Below, piece after piece: positions 22,922 through 34,118 of a DNA stretch of 64,000 nucleotides. The stretch is taken from the NCBI GenBank assembly GCA_030686995.1, contig CM060709.1, positions 16,521,360 through 16,585,359 on the forward strand. Direction: 5' to 3'. Made by a program: the position numbers and the translations under genes. The notes under the pieces were generated by a model. That model did no database searches. It saw only the letters and a list, made by a program, of their open reading frames with translations, and had not been told where the DNA came from. Every line of letters starts with the position of its first letter. Within the stretch, counting starts at the first letter, position 1. Origin of the DNA: Artemisia argyi (Eukaryota > Streptophyta > Magnoliopsida > Asterales > Asteraceae).

Positions 22922-22942
22922 AGACGTGGCTCTGGTACCAAT
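22922..22942 (-). promoter_or_regulatory. Primer binding site of element A
   Basis: On the minus strand the LTR end TTTTCCACA is followed by ATTGGTACCAGAGCCACG. This is one change from TGGTATCAGAGC, the complement of the initiator tRNA-Met 3' end, so that tRNA is the likely primer. Confidence 0.75.
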
Positions 22943-24263
22943 TGTGGAAAACTAGAAGGGGGGGTTGAATAGTTTTACGTCTTTTTAAAATTTATAAACA
23001 CAAGTTTGTTTTAAAAAACTTCGATTCTTGTTTATGTGAATTCAATACTTGCACTATATGAACAATTGTATAATAACTAACTAACTAAACTAATTAGTAA
23101 AGGTAAATAAATAAGTAACGAGAAGAGTTAGAAAGATCAAACCACAACACAAGAATTTATAGTGGTTCGGCTACAAGGACACCTTCCTTGTTCCTACTCC
23201 ACTCCCCGAGTCACCTACTCGAGAGTTTTCTTCACTATGTCAACAAACTCCCTTATGGCGGAGAAAACCGTACACACCAATATACACACCAATTTACACA
23301 CCAATCTACACACCAATATTCACACCAATCTTCACACCAATCTTCACACCAAGCTTCTACACACCAATCTTCTACACACCTTCTTCTACACACCAATCTT
23401 CTACACACCTTCTTCTACACACCTTCTTCTACACACCAATCTTCACAACTATCCTACTTCACAACTAATCAACTCCTACTATCTACACAACTTCTATATC
23501 TTCTAAACAAATAATAACAAGCACAACACAATATTCACAAATGTATATATATATACACTATACACAACAACTCTTCAACACTACTTGAATTTGGTTGTAG
23601 AGAGTTCTTCTTTTGCACTTAGAATGAGAATGGATGATGAGGGATTGAATCACTTGAAACAAGGATTAATATACAAATGATCAAAGGGTTTTTGATGGGT
23701 TTAAGATGATTGTAGATCTGAAAATTTCGTGCAAAAGGTGAGGAAAAATTCCAGAATTAAGGTGATATTTATAGGCAAAAGTTTCTGACAGAGGAGCGTG
23801 GCCGGTCCCCTTAAAGCATGGCCGGCCCCCTTAAAATTAAGGGGGCCGCCCCTTATAATTAAGGGGGCCGCCCAACTGTAACGGCTAGAAACTTTGTTTT
23901 TTAGTGGGGAAAGTTTATTTGGTGAAAAACTAACTGATTTTGGTTAAATATTTGAAATCATATATTTAGTATGATTAAAACATTTTTCCTTGTTACCAAA
24001 AGTGTTTTTCAAAAATATATAATAAGATTATATAATTAAATAAACTTTGTATTAGTTAATTTAAATACCCCTTTGATCATGAGATGTATTAAGCACTTAT
24101 TTATCCATACCTTAAGTGATTAAGTTGGATATAGTGATATAAACTAGTTTAATACTTGTTTGCGTAGTAATCAAACGATTGACGAGTTTACATTTTGTGA
24201 TCGTCAAAATATAGAGATATCGAAAAATATAAATAACGTTTTCATACATTATTTATGTCAACA
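22943..24263 (-). repeat. 5' LTR of element A
   Basis: It begins TGTTGACATAAATAATG and ends TTTTCCACA in element sense. The U3 holds the fold-back module (23800-23873), then a TATA box (23766-23773); the minisatellite is at about 23270-23450. Apart from the minisatellite only a few substitutions separate it from the other LTR. Confidence 0.9.
23800..23873 (-). repeat. GC-rich fold-back module in the 5' LTR of A
   Basis: Identical in design to 15731-15804, about 26 bp upstream of the TATA box that should drive the genomic transcript. Confidence 0.85.
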
Positions 24264-24393
24264 GACCCGTCCTTCTTCCACGATGTTACTTAAACTAAAT
24301 CTAACTAATAACTAACCTAACTACGAGCTAACTTAATGGTATTACAATAATTAGGTGACTGAGTCTTTTACAGGAATATTTGTATTCCTAACA
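24264..24393 (-). repeat. LTR of element E, proximal part
   Basis: In minus-strand sense it starts TGTTAGGAATAC at 24393, directly after a polypurine tract (TTAGGGGGAGAT). It continues beyond element A at 14875, so it is the 3' LTR of an element whose body lies to the right. Confidence 0.6.
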
Positions 24394-25491
24394 ATCTCCC
24401 CCTAAGCGAGGTCACCTTAGAAATTAAGCTCTTTGATATTCAAGCATTCTTTAGTCTTTGTAGCTCGTAGGTTCTGCTTCTTCACTTTTCAGCACACTTT
24501 GTACATCAAGCAATGAACTTGTGATTTGGAGTTCCTTTGGAAAGTGTAATCTTTGAGCTTCTTTGAGATCATCAGCCACAGTAAATCTCCAAGCTCATCC
24601 TTAGTCTTATCGCCTTCGTGTAATGTAGTGACTTTAGGACCGTCATGCTCACACCCTTTTGGAACAGGAGACTTTACATCAGAGTTGCGGATTAGGAGAC
24701 TTTTCATCAGAGTTGCGGAAACATTGTTGGTAGTCTCTCAACATTCGTTGTAGTGAGTCTCTCATCATCATTGATAGTAAGTTGGACGTATGAGCATGAG
24801 GTATGGATTGACACGATTCAGCTAGAGTTAGGAGCCATCAACGCCATCTTTATATGTGTCCCTGAAAAAAAAACAGTTACCAATAAAGATAGAGAACGAA
24901 TATGGCTTTGTCATTCGTTCTGCAAGGACAGACTACCCTCCGGTTTTGTGAAATCCGACCTATGATCAGGTAGAGTCTCTTTTAATGAAGACTCTCCTTG
25001 ACAGGAATTTCCATCTTGTAGTAACGAATTTTCCAAATAATCCACTTCGGAATCTTCATACTTAGCATGTTCTCATACCGGAACGTCTCAAAGCAGACAG
25101 CACGATAGAGTGAATCGGTGAACTGATACTCACGGATTGATGAGAAATAGATTTATAGAAATCACTCGCGTGTCACTTAATAAACATTTTTGAGACACGA
25201 CGAGAGTTTTATACTTAGAATCAAATTTCCATCAAAAATACTTTTGTTTGAAAGATTATACACAATCAATGTGCTCGAAAATTAGTTGATGAGCACATTG
25301 AAAGGTTTTTGCAAAAGTATCCGTCAATCCATTTCCTGGAACAAGTTTGATTAAATATTGAATCGCACCATTGTTGCTTTCCAGTTGTCACTTGATCATT
25401 GATCCAAGATGGATCTCACATGTCACCTACCAAGAGCTTGAAAGATGTTCGCTCTAGAAGGATTTCTGATGGATCTACACACCTTGAACTA
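24394..25491 (-). other. Probable interior of element E
   Basis: It begins with the polypurine tract adjacent to the E LTR and has no recognisable domain. A 72-residue frame (24707-24489, minus) is not identifiable. A two-copy 28-bp repeat (AGGAGACTTT.CATCAGAGTTG) lies at 24665-24720. The far end is cut by the 3' LTR of element C. Confidence 0.4.
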
Positions 25492-25944
25492 TGTTAGATT
25501 GATACTTTGAGTTATTTACTAAGTATGCGGAATCTACTTAGTAATACTTAGAAGCTTGATTGTGAATGAAACAGTTATTTATGAATGAGATCAATGTATG
25601 TAACAAACAGTAAGCTCCAATATTATTAATGATAATAATACGAGTGATCTTAGTATCACTAGGGTTACACCTTGAAGCTCTAGAAAAACGTATATCTAAC
25701 CTTTAACCTAGGACCTCCTTTTATAGCACAAGGAGTCCTCTTCTACAAGATAAGAATAACTCTAATAGAATAAGATATACACAAGATCTATTCTATATTT
25801 ATCTAAACACGTTTCCTAACAATTATCCAAACAGCAGTGGTAATATATGTACTTGCAGTGGTAATGAGTTTCCACTGCAAGTGCATTCTTCAACAATTGT
25901 AATATCTTCACTAGCCGTGGTAACTGTTAGTATACTTTCCAACA
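25492..25944 (-). repeat. 3' LTR of element C
   Basis: In minus-strand sense it starts TGTTGGAAAGTATAC at 25944, after the purine tract AGGGGAGGAT, and probably ends TCTAACA at 25492. A TATA box (TATAAAA, 25719-25725) follows three GCAGTGGNAA motifs at 25834-25878. The 5' partner is lost, so the outer end is inferred from the TG...CA rule. Confidence 0.6.
25834..25878. promoter_or_regulatory. GCAGTGGNAA motif cluster in the LTR of C
   Basis: GCAGTGGTAA at 25834 and 25855 and the inverse TTTCCACTGC at 25869 lie about 110-150 bp upstream of the LTR TATA box. The same motif recurs in the internal promoter and in coding parts of C. Confidence 0.6.
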
Positions 25945-26034
25945 ATCCTCCCCTAAACTTATGATTAATATGTAAATCAATAAGTTTCTTCAAGTAATCA
26001 GTAGACATGAGGATATGGGAATTCTTCCAAACAC

Positions 26035-28908
26035 TTATCTTCTTTTTCTTAAATCTTGTATAGCTCTTTTACACTGATCTTGTATCTTCTGAATCAAGAC
26101 TCTAACTTTTTCATTATCTTCATGAACTCTCAACCTTGAATTCAACATTGAAGACAATGTTGTTGCTCTAAGTGGATATTCCTTCTCAGCAAACATAAAT
26201 ATATCCACTCCAGCTGTTGTAGAAACCTGATGAACCTCACATGGATCATAGTATGTCCATGTAGTGTTTAAATTTTAAGCTTCAAACTTCCAATAGCTAT
26301 CTTTAGAATCTGGTTCATACAATCTTCTCAAGTCAACCCATTGCTGCATTTCTTTCATATCTTTGAGAGTATCAGCCTTGTATCTTTCATCAACTAGCTT
26401 CCAAAGTGTATCAAGATCATCTCTGTCACAGGCTTTGATGAGATCTTCAAATTGAATGAATGAAGAAGTTTCTCCTCCCAATCTTATAATCTTCCATGTT
26501 CAAGCAAAATTCTTTGCTGAATAAACTTCCCAATCAACAATAGGATGCCTTATTTGTAGAGGATCTGGGTAGAAATGTTCTTCTTCAATAACAATTATAG
26601 CACTTGTCACATCTCCTGAAAGTTTCTCAGATTGAGACTCTTTCTCTTGAGCAAGCTTTGCCTTTTTAGTGACATTATCTTCAACTGATGCATCTTTTCT
26701 TTTACTCCTTGCAACTTCTTCAAAGTCAATAGGTTGAAAGTCACTGTCTTGCCTCTTAAGCCTGTAATAAATTCCTTCAATTCTGTCATGAGACATGCCT
26801 TTGAAGTCGGCCATCTTCCAAGTCCCAACATGGCAACAGAATGTCTTCATCTCAGCAATAATTTGTGCCTTGGTTGGTTGTCTCTGCTTCTTTTGACCTT
26901 TTCTAACTTTGCCAATTACCTCATCCAGTGCCTGTCTATTCTTCATTTGAATAAAATCAGCTAATTGAGTTGTTCTTTGTTCTTCTGTCAAAGTCTTGTT
27001 AGCAACAAGCTCAATTGCTTTCTTCTTGACTACTGGATCATTGTTAATCATATACTCAATCTCTTCTTCAGTTGGCTCATAAGTGAACATTGGAGGTTTC
27101 TCTTTCAAAACTGTAGGTGGAACAACTGATATAGGTTCTTCAAGGACATCTTGCAGCTTATCCAACCTCTTAGCCTCCATAAAACTAGCAATTTCATCTT
27201 CCTCTTGCTTTTTCTTCTTTTCAATCTCATCTGCTACTAATTTCTCTGCCAATCTTGCATCAAAATTTATCTGAGCTTGATCTTTCTTTGAAGTCTTTCT
27301 TGATTGCTCTTGCTCTGCACCAGTCACAACTGCTTTACCTTTTGCTTTCCTTATTCTGGCAGCTTCTTCCTCTGCAGTGGTAACCACTTGACCAACAGTG
27401 GGAACATTTTCACTTGCAGTGGGAATATTTTGACTTGCAGTGGGAACTTGTTCTGCAGCAGTGGAAATTGGTTGAGTTGTAGTTCCAACTGTATCATCAA
27501 AATCAAAATCAAAATCAGCATCAGCATCCAAATCATAATCTTCTCCAAAATCTATCTTCCTCCCCTTACTCTCAGCATCTGTTTTCCTCCCCTGTTTGGA
27601 AGAATCTCCCAAATCTTTACTAGAACCTGCAGAGAACTCATCCTGAGGTGAAGATGAAGAAGAAAACACAACTTTGGCAGATCTTTTCTTCTTGAGATTC
27701 TCAACTTCATTCTGTAACCTTTGAATCTCTGCCTTCATCTGATTCAGCTCTGTGGCATGTTGTAGTTTAGTCTGTGCTAGATTTTTCTCCAGAGCTTGAA
27801 CCTGCTTGACTAATTTTGTACATAATTCCATCAATTCAGTTAGTTGCACACTGCCCTCAACACTTCCAACTGTGTTACCTGTTGGGAGAGGTGAATCATG
27901 GGGCATTGATTCAGGCTCTTCTCTAGTTGGACTAGGAGGAAGCCTTGAACCACCACTGCTTGTTTCTAAACCAAAAGGTGCAGCAACATGCAATGTTGAG
28001 ATGAGAGAAGTTGGTTGTTTATGTCTTCTCCCATAAGTGTGAGTTACTGCAGGGGTATGGTGAATTGGTGGAACAACAATAGTGGGTGTATGATGGGATA
28101 CAAATGGGATAGTTGCATCTTCACCCTGTACCTGAGAAATCTTAGCAAGCATTTGAGGAAAAAGTGGATGAACCTCCCCATTCCAAAGTTCTGAAACCTT
28201 ACTCATGTTCTGAAAAACTTTTGACTTAAGACAAGAGGTTTCATAAATTCTATTGTGAGGTTGCAGTTGAAATTCATTTAACACTGCTTGCACAAACCTT
28301 GGATACATTAAAAATTTATATGAACTCTTTACATTGCCTTTCATATTATTGAAAATAAACTTTGAAAAATTGAAAGTCCTATCAGGAGCCAAACAAACCA
28401 AAGGATAAGCCATGGTTGATGAAAATTGTTCATAAGATGTTTTCTTAGGACTTAGGCAATGTAAAAGAGTGTGAATGAAAAATCTCCAATGGGGACAAAA
28501 ACATCCTTTTCTGAAAGTTACTTTTTGTTCAGATGTATCATACCCCATGGAAGCAATATTTTTGAAAATATGTGAATTGGGTAATGTGATGATACCATTG
28601 AGATCATCCAATTGGAGAACTCTCCTCAAGGATGACTCAGTAACATCAATGGTTACCCCATCCACTGTGGCTCTCAGAGCTTCCACAGTTTCGTGTGTGT
28701 CTCCTTGTTCAAGAATTATGGACTCCACAGTGTTCTAGAACTGTTTGATATGAGAGACATAGATTGTGGGATTAACAGTTAAAGCATACCTTATATGGGT
28801 TGTATTAAGAAAATCCACAATCTGATGAAAAACAGGGCCACTCTTCTCGTTTGACTTTTGTAGGTAGGCCACTTGGTTGTGCTCCTCGACAAATTTTAGA
28901 ATCGCCAT
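26035..28908 (-). pseudogene. Element C accessory protein (plant transposon protein-like), three nonsense codons
   Basis: One unshifted frame of about 957 codons runs from the ATG at 28908 to TAA at 26035. It is broken by TAG (28735-28737, where TGG is likely ancestral), TGA (26500-26502) and TAA (26275-26277). The N-terminal region (about residues 50-250) has an IKQFWNTVE-like segment, LRRVLQLDD, an FFIHTLLHCLSPKKTSYEQF stretch and LMYPRFVQAVL. Its order matches accessory protein 1 of element A. A coiled coil (about 330-380), an acidic low-complexity region with P/S-TA repeats, a charged helix and a conserved C-terminal domain (DLDTLWKLVDERY onward) follow. It has its own TATA box about 72 bp upstream. 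Found in Asteraceae copia elements as an extra gene after pol; function unknown. Confidence 0.75.
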
Positions 28909-29805
28909 GATATTTGTGAAAAGAAGATAAAAGTGTTAGTATCAAAGATAAAAAGCAAGCCGTATGATGATCAATTTATACTAATAGGGTTTGATGAGTT
29001 CGCGTAATGGGAATTATCTTAGGAAAAGAATAAATTAAAATAGGTAAGAAGATAATTCACTAAAATTTACCCTATTAATAAGGAAACACGGTTATATTCA
29101 CAACGGCTAGTAAAAAATAGATTACTGACACAACAGTTGTAACTGCTAGTTCACCAATGGAAACATTTACTCTTGCAGTGGTAACAAGTGAACTAGCAGT
29201 GGTAAAATTTCACAAAATATCAAAGAGCAGTGGTAAGTAAAACATGAAAATTTGCTGCTCTTATCATAGTTTTTAGCAAACTATCAGCTATTAACGGATT
29301 TGATAGCCGTTTGCTATGGACTAGCCAACTCTTCATCACTTGGAGTATGGTGAGTTGATAACCATATAGTTTTTGGTAAACTATCAACCATAAACGGATT
29401 TGTTAAGTCTTTACCAGGAGCCGTTTGCTCTAGACTAGTTGATTCTTATGTGGATTAGACATGGTGAATCAATAACCATTTGTTGTGTGTCTGAGATACA
29501 CACCTTATAACTCTAATGGCTCAAACAATATGGGTTTGTATCCTGCATAATTAAGTAACACCAAAAATTAACCCATAAAAATTAATCCAAAGTAACTTTT
29601 TGACCAAGTTACTATTCACAAAAATATCTCCCAAAAGTCAACCCGATTATATCCAAATTTACTCCTCCAACTTACCAAAACAGGTAAGAGTAAATATCCT
29701 TCATTAATTAGAATTCGACCTTGACTTTGCTTATAAAAGAGGGCTTATGAACCTTTATCTTTCAACAACACATATCTTCAACAACACAAACCCTACATCA
29801 ACATA
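28909..29805. promoter_or_regulatory. Divergent promoter region inside element C
   Basis: This 897-bp gap separates two head-to-head genes. On the minus strand TATAAATT at about 28977-28984 lies some 70 bp before the ATG at 28908. On the plus strand TATAAAA (29732-29738) lies 68 bp before the ATG at 29806. Between them are three GCAGTGGTAA motifs (29175, 29196, 29227) and a two-copy diverged repeat around TTTGGTAAACTATCA at 29265 and 29370. Confidence 0.6.
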
Positions 29806-30261
29806 ATGAGCTGGTTTCCAATTGTCTACATATCCTCATATGATTCATCTGATGAGGAGATTAGCTATTGCTCAAATTCAGAGGAACCTTCTACAGGGTG
29901 GAGTGATTACTTTCCTCCAAGTGCTGCCACATCTACATCATCCAACATGAAATCCAAAAAGACTGCAGCTTCACCTGCTCCATCCCTGGAGTTTTATTCC
30001 AGTTCTTCTTCTGATGATGATGATGATCCAACCTTCAATCTTTCCAAAGAACTTCCAAAAGCCCTCACTACATCATTAAAGACTGCCATAAGCAACATGA
30101 AGTGGCCTGCTGTTGAGAAGCCTGCAAAAGCACCAAAGCCTCCCAAGCAAGTGCTGGGCCTTGCTTGTCCAAGAAAGCAACTTTCTTTTGATGACAAGAG
30201 AAAGAGAGCTTCCAAAGGCAAGCATGATTATGAGGGAAAGGGGAAGAAACCCATAGAGTAG
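29806..30261 (+). CDS. Antisense-encoded small protein of element C (acidic N half, basic C half)
   Basis: An intact 151-residue frame on the strand opposite to all other C genes. It starts at the ATG at 29806, 68 bp after a TATA box, with a CAACAACACA-rich leader typical of plant mRNAs. It ends in TAG and is followed by AATAAA at 30367. The N half is Ser/Asp/Glu-rich, with SSSSSDDDDD near residues 65-74. The C half is Lys/Pro-rich, with a KRKRASKGK basic cluster that could be a nuclear signal. No known domain is recognised. It lies between the end of pol and the accessory gene, convergent with the first and divergent from the second. An intact frame beside heavily broken neighbours is notable. 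It could also be a captured host fragment. Confidence 0.6.
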   Translation: MSWFPIVYISSYDSSDEEISYCSNSEEPSTGWSDYFPPSAATSTSSNMKSKKTAASPAPSLEFYSSSSSDDDDDPTFNLSKELPKALTTSLKTAISNMKWPAVEKPAKAPKPPKQVLGLACPRKQLSFDDKRKRASKGKHDYEGKGKKPIE

Positions 30262-30366
30262 TTGTGTTGAAGGTTTAGATGTTAGGATGTTGGTTTATGT
30301 TTTGTGATGTTTTCTTATCTGGTGACAATGTTTTCTGTATGGTTGTAATGTACTTTCTTTGGCATC

Positions 30367-30372
30367 AATAAA
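30367..30372 (+). terminator. Poly(A) signal of the antisense gene
   Basis: AATAAA about 106 bp after the stop codon at 30261, followed by T-rich sequence. Two TTTCCACTGT motifs (30405, 30425) lie just beyond. Confidence 0.55.
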
Positions 30373-30544
30373 AGTACTTTTTCCTTTTTCTGTTATCACC
30401 AATCTTTCCACTGTTGTATGACTATTTCCACTGTGCTTTAAAATCTCTGCATACAAGTTAGTAGAAACCATACACACATATACAAACAATATTATTACCT
30501 AAAAACTATCCTGCAACACAGAAAAGGTATTAGACATCAAAGAT

Positions 30545-30628
30545 TTATGGATTGAGCATTCCAATACCTGTTACCAAGTACTGAAACCTACCCACATCAA
30601 GCCCTTTTGTTAATAAATCAGCATAATT
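30545..30628 (-). pseudogene. Last codons of element C RNase H, beyond the B insertion
   Basis: With element B and one TAATT removed, the frame from 45756 upward resumes here. It gives the conserved A-D-L-L-T-K motif and the usual copia C terminus, ending in TAA at 30545. This shows B landed inside the RNase H sequence of C. Confidence 0.8.
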
Positions 30629-31914
30629 TGTTGACATAAATAATGTCTTAAAACATTGTTAGCATATTAACAATGTCTCTATGTTTTGATGATTACAAAG
30701 CATAAACTCATTAATCTAAAACTTATGACATAAACAAGTTTTTGGTGCTTAATACTTGTCTTTGCTTCCATATCACTTAAGGTATGAATAAACAAAGAGT
30801 TTATTACATTTCATGATCAAAGGAAATTTTATATTAATACATAACATTATATAAAATGATTTTAACATTTTATATATATTTGTAAATCATTTTTGGTATA
30901 GCTTTATTAAACCACAAAAATATGATTTCAAATTTCCAACCAAAAATGGCAAATTTTATCCAGAAAAACTTTTGAAACGTTCAGGAGGGCGGCCCCCTTA
31001 ATTTTACTAGGCAGCCCCCTTAATCATTAAGGGGACCGGCCTACAATTAAGGGGACCGGCATGCTCCAGAATAGTATTTCCCCCCCCCCCCCCTTTAAAT
31101 ACTGATTCATCCCTCAGATTTTTCTCACCTTTTGCACTTCTAAACTTTCTGATCTAGATCTATTTCTCTATTCTCTCATCCTTTGATCATAAGTGTATAT
31201 ATTCTTTGTTTCAAAGTGATCCAATTTCCATCCAATCAAGTGCAAGAGAAGAATACTTCTATCTTCCTAGACAAGAAGTATTACAACTTGTTGTGATCTC
31301 CACATCCAAGTTGTTGGTGTATCATCAAGATTATTTACATATTCTTTGTGAAGATTGTTGTGAATATTTGCTTGTAGATAGTTGTGCTAGATATAGATTG
31401 TGTGATTAGTTGATAGCTTGGAGTGAAGAAGAAAATCTAGGAAATCTATTGGTGTGAAGAAGATAGAGTTGAAGTAGTTAGTTGTGAAGTAGATTGATTT
31501 GAAGAAGGTGTGTAGAAGTTGTGACTTAGGTGTGAAGGTGTTGTGGTGTGATTATTGGTGTGTAAATTGGTGTGTAAATTGGTGTGTAAGGTTTTCTCCG
31601 CCATAAGGGAGCTTGTTGAGATAGTGAAGAAAACTCTCGAGTTAGGTGCTCGGGGAGTGGAGTAGGGCAAGGAAGGTGTCCTTGTAGCCGAACCACTATA
31701 AATCTCTTGTCTCGCGGTTCGATCTTTCCATCTCTTACTTATTTCATTACTTATCATTGTTATATATTTCGTATTGATATTTGTTTGTATTGTGCAATAC
31801 TTGAGATCACATATTATCGAATCTAAGTTTTAAAAATTAAGTAAACACTAAAACTCTTTTTACAACTAGTTAAAAAGACGTAAAACTATTCAACCCCCCT
31901 TTTAGTTTTCCACA
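30629..31914 (+). repeat. 5' LTR of element B
   Basis: Begins TGTTGACATAAATAATG and ends TTTTCCACA. It contains the fold-back module (30987-31060), a run of 14 C directly before TTTAAAT (the TATA position) and a short GGTGTGTAAATT minisatellite. Confidence 0.9.
30987..31060 (+). repeat. GC-rich fold-back module in the 5' LTR of B
   Basis: Blocks GGCGGCCCCCTTAAT and GGCAGCCCCCTTAAT are followed by two ATTAAGGGGACCGGC blocks. In element sense the order and orientation match the modules of element A, although the LTRs otherwise differ a good deal. Confidence 0.85.
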
Positions 31915-31936
31915 ATTGGTATCAGAAGCCACGTCT
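31915..31936 (+). promoter_or_regulatory. Primer binding site of element B
   Basis: ATTGGTATCAGAAGCCACG directly follows the LTR. TGGTATCAGA matches the initiator tRNA-Met complement, with one extra A before GCC. Confidence 0.75.
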
Positions 31937-31982
31937 AGCAAGAATTTTAAAATATATTGTATTTTAAAACTTGTAACGATCT

Positions 31983-32548
31983 ATGGAATCTGAAAAATAT
32001 TTAGAAGGGCAATCTATGCAAAGACCACCACTATTTGAAAGTGATGGATTTTTATATTAGAAAAATAGATTCGAAACCTATGTGAAATCAAAAGATCTTG
32101 ATCTTTGGCATATTATTACCTTTGGTGATTTTCCCCCTATTCAATATAATGTTTAAACTAAAATGGATAAAATTGTAGCTTTTGAAAAACAAAATGATGA
32201 TTTGAAAAAGAAACTGGCAAAAAATAATGAGGCTAAAATGGTTATTTATAATGTGTTACCACGCAAAGAATATGAAAGAATTTTTATGTGTAAAACCGCA
32301 AAAGAAATTTGGGATTCTTTACTAATCACTCACCAAGGTAATAGTCAAGTTAAAGATAACAAAATAGATCTTATTGTACAACAATATGAACAATTTACGA
32401 TTCCGGAAGAGGAATCAATTGATAATGCTTTTGCTAAATTTAACACCATTATCACAAGTTTAAAGGCACTTGATGAGACATTTTCTAGTAAAAATTATGT
32501 TATGAAATTTCTTAGGGCATTGCATCCGAAATGGCGAGCTAAAGTCAC
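31983..32548 (+). pseudogene. Element B gag, N-terminal part
   Basis: It starts at the ATG at 31983 (MESEKYLEGQ) and closely resembles gag of element A. Two stops occur: TAG at 32058-32060, where A has TGG, and TAA at 32154-32156. There is no frameshift. The frame is cut by F two bases into a Thr codon and resumes at 38898 once F and one GTCAC are removed. Confidence 0.85.
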
Positions 32549-33957
32549 TGATGAGGCGAAAAATGATCCGTTTTAAGGGGGTCATTTAAGCCCGAATCCG
32601 ACTTTATTTGATCAAATATTGCCCTAAATCATTCCTTTTGTGATTTTAGGTGTTTGGAGAGTGAATTCTGGAAAAGAAGCTATTTTGGACATTTTTGGAG
32701 CATATAAGTGAAGAAAACGGCAAAGTACCAAAAATCCATGCTGAAGATACAAGGTGACGGCGTCAAGACTCCCTTCTTGACGGCATCAGACATGGAGAAT
32801 TAAACACCGTAGCTGGTGACGGCGTCAGATGGATAGGTGACGGCGTCAAAGTGGCAAAGAATAAAATACCGTAGGTGGTGACGGCGTCACATAGGCCGTC
32901 ACAAGTGGATCAAGGGCGTCCGAGGAAGTATATGGCTGCGAAGTGACGGCGTCAGAATTAACTCTTGACGCCGTCAGAGTGTTTTTCCTATATATAGTTT
33001 TCTAGTTTTTTCATTAAAGAAAGAGAAGTTTTGGTGAAACCCTAAAGACGATTTTGGTGCCTCTTTTACAGGTTTTTCAAGGGTTCCAAACCCTTGAGAC
33101 CTTGCATTGTAATTGAGATAAGTATACTCCTAATTCAATCAATATGTCTATGTGTTGGTTGTTTATCTTTTGTTCTTATCTTAATTCTACTATGCTAGGC
33201 TAGATTTCCTTTGTGTTTGCTTAGATCTAATGAAACCTAGATGTTGATTATGTGTTGATTACTTGTCTATTCTTGTTTTGGATGAATGATATTATATGTT
33301 AGGCTTAAGAAAACTGGCAGATCTCCAAATGGTAACATGCTTGAACGTCTTAAGAAACATGAACCGAGGCATACTAGGTCTTTATTGGTTGTATTTAATG
33401 CATGAGCCACTGTTTACAATCCCTATAGTTGTGCTGGGTCATGGTGTAGGAGGAGATAAGAGCTCATAGAGTTGGGGAGTTATGTATGCCACCCCACGAA
33501 TGGTATTAAGGAATACAATCCGTCATCCATACAAGTGTAACAAGTAATTGACATGTAAAAGATATCTAGGGAGTAATGAAGTCTAAGTAAACACAATTTC
33601 TCCAACCACTGCTCACAACCTTAGTTTAATATTAGATTAATTTCATTTTCATTAGTTTAAATTAATTATATAATAGTTTTGGGTTAGTTGAATAGCAACT
33701 AATTCCGCCCACTCTTCCAAAACCCGAGATTTTACTTGTTTTCATAAAATATAAAAACACAAAAATAATCATCTTTCATCTCTAGAACTATTAATTAGGT
33801 TTTCTAATCCTAACGACACTATTCCTAAGCTGAATGATCAATCCCCCGGTACTTGTCACTATACTATACTACAACGATCAGGTACACTGCCTGGTGGGGG
33901 TTGTAAGCCTCGCGAGATCCCTCAAGAGGTAAAGCAAGGTGCGATTCCCACGCATCA
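32549..33957 (+). repeat. 5' LTR of element F
   Basis: Contains seven TGACGGCGTCA-type palindromes (32755-32976; the second is mutated to TGACGGCATCA) and a TATA box (TATATATA, 32988-32996) 12 bp after the last. Confidence 0.9.
32755..32976. promoter_or_regulatory. TGACGGCGTCA palindrome array, 5' LTR of F
   Basis: Copies start at 32755, 32778 (one change), 32817, 32838, 32879, 32944 and 32966 (centre C instead of G). TGACG facing CGTCA across one base is the half-site pair bound by TGA-class bZIP factors, so this looks like a stress- or salicylate-type enhancer. The binding is inferred. Confidence 0.7.
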
Positions 33958-33959
33958 AG

Positions 33960-33982
33960 TTTTTGGCGCCGCTGCCGGGGAA
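33960..33982 (+). promoter_or_regulatory. Primer binding site of element F
   Basis: TTTTTGGCGCCGCTGCCGGG lies just inside the 5' LTR. It resembles the tRNA-Asp type primer site of Athila/Tat gypsy elements. Confidence 0.75.
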
Positions 33983-34118
33983 TAGTTATTGTCTAGGTTA
34001 GGATTTCTTTTTATTAGGTCTACTTGCTAGATTCATTTCTAGTAAGTTTTTTATTTTTATTTTTATGTCTTCTTTAGTTTATCTTATTTCTTTGTGTCTT
34101 TGTTCGTAAACTGTTTCA

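Larger units (their letters stand above)
14876..24263 (-). mobile_element. Element A: pol-less copia LTR retrotransposon with two accessory genes
   Basis: LTRs of 1319 and 1321 bp (14876-16194 and 22943-24263) are almost identical, so insertion was recent. On the minus strand the order is 5' LTR, primer site, gag (22875-21046), accessory gene 1 (19080-17881), accessory gene 2 (17262-16663), polypurine tracts, 3' LTR. No protease, integrase, reverse transcriptase or RNase H is present. The flanks are GACCG and GACCC, a 5-bp duplication with one mismatch. LTR ends and gag closely resemble those of element B, so B-like relatives could supply the enzymes. Confidence 0.85.
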
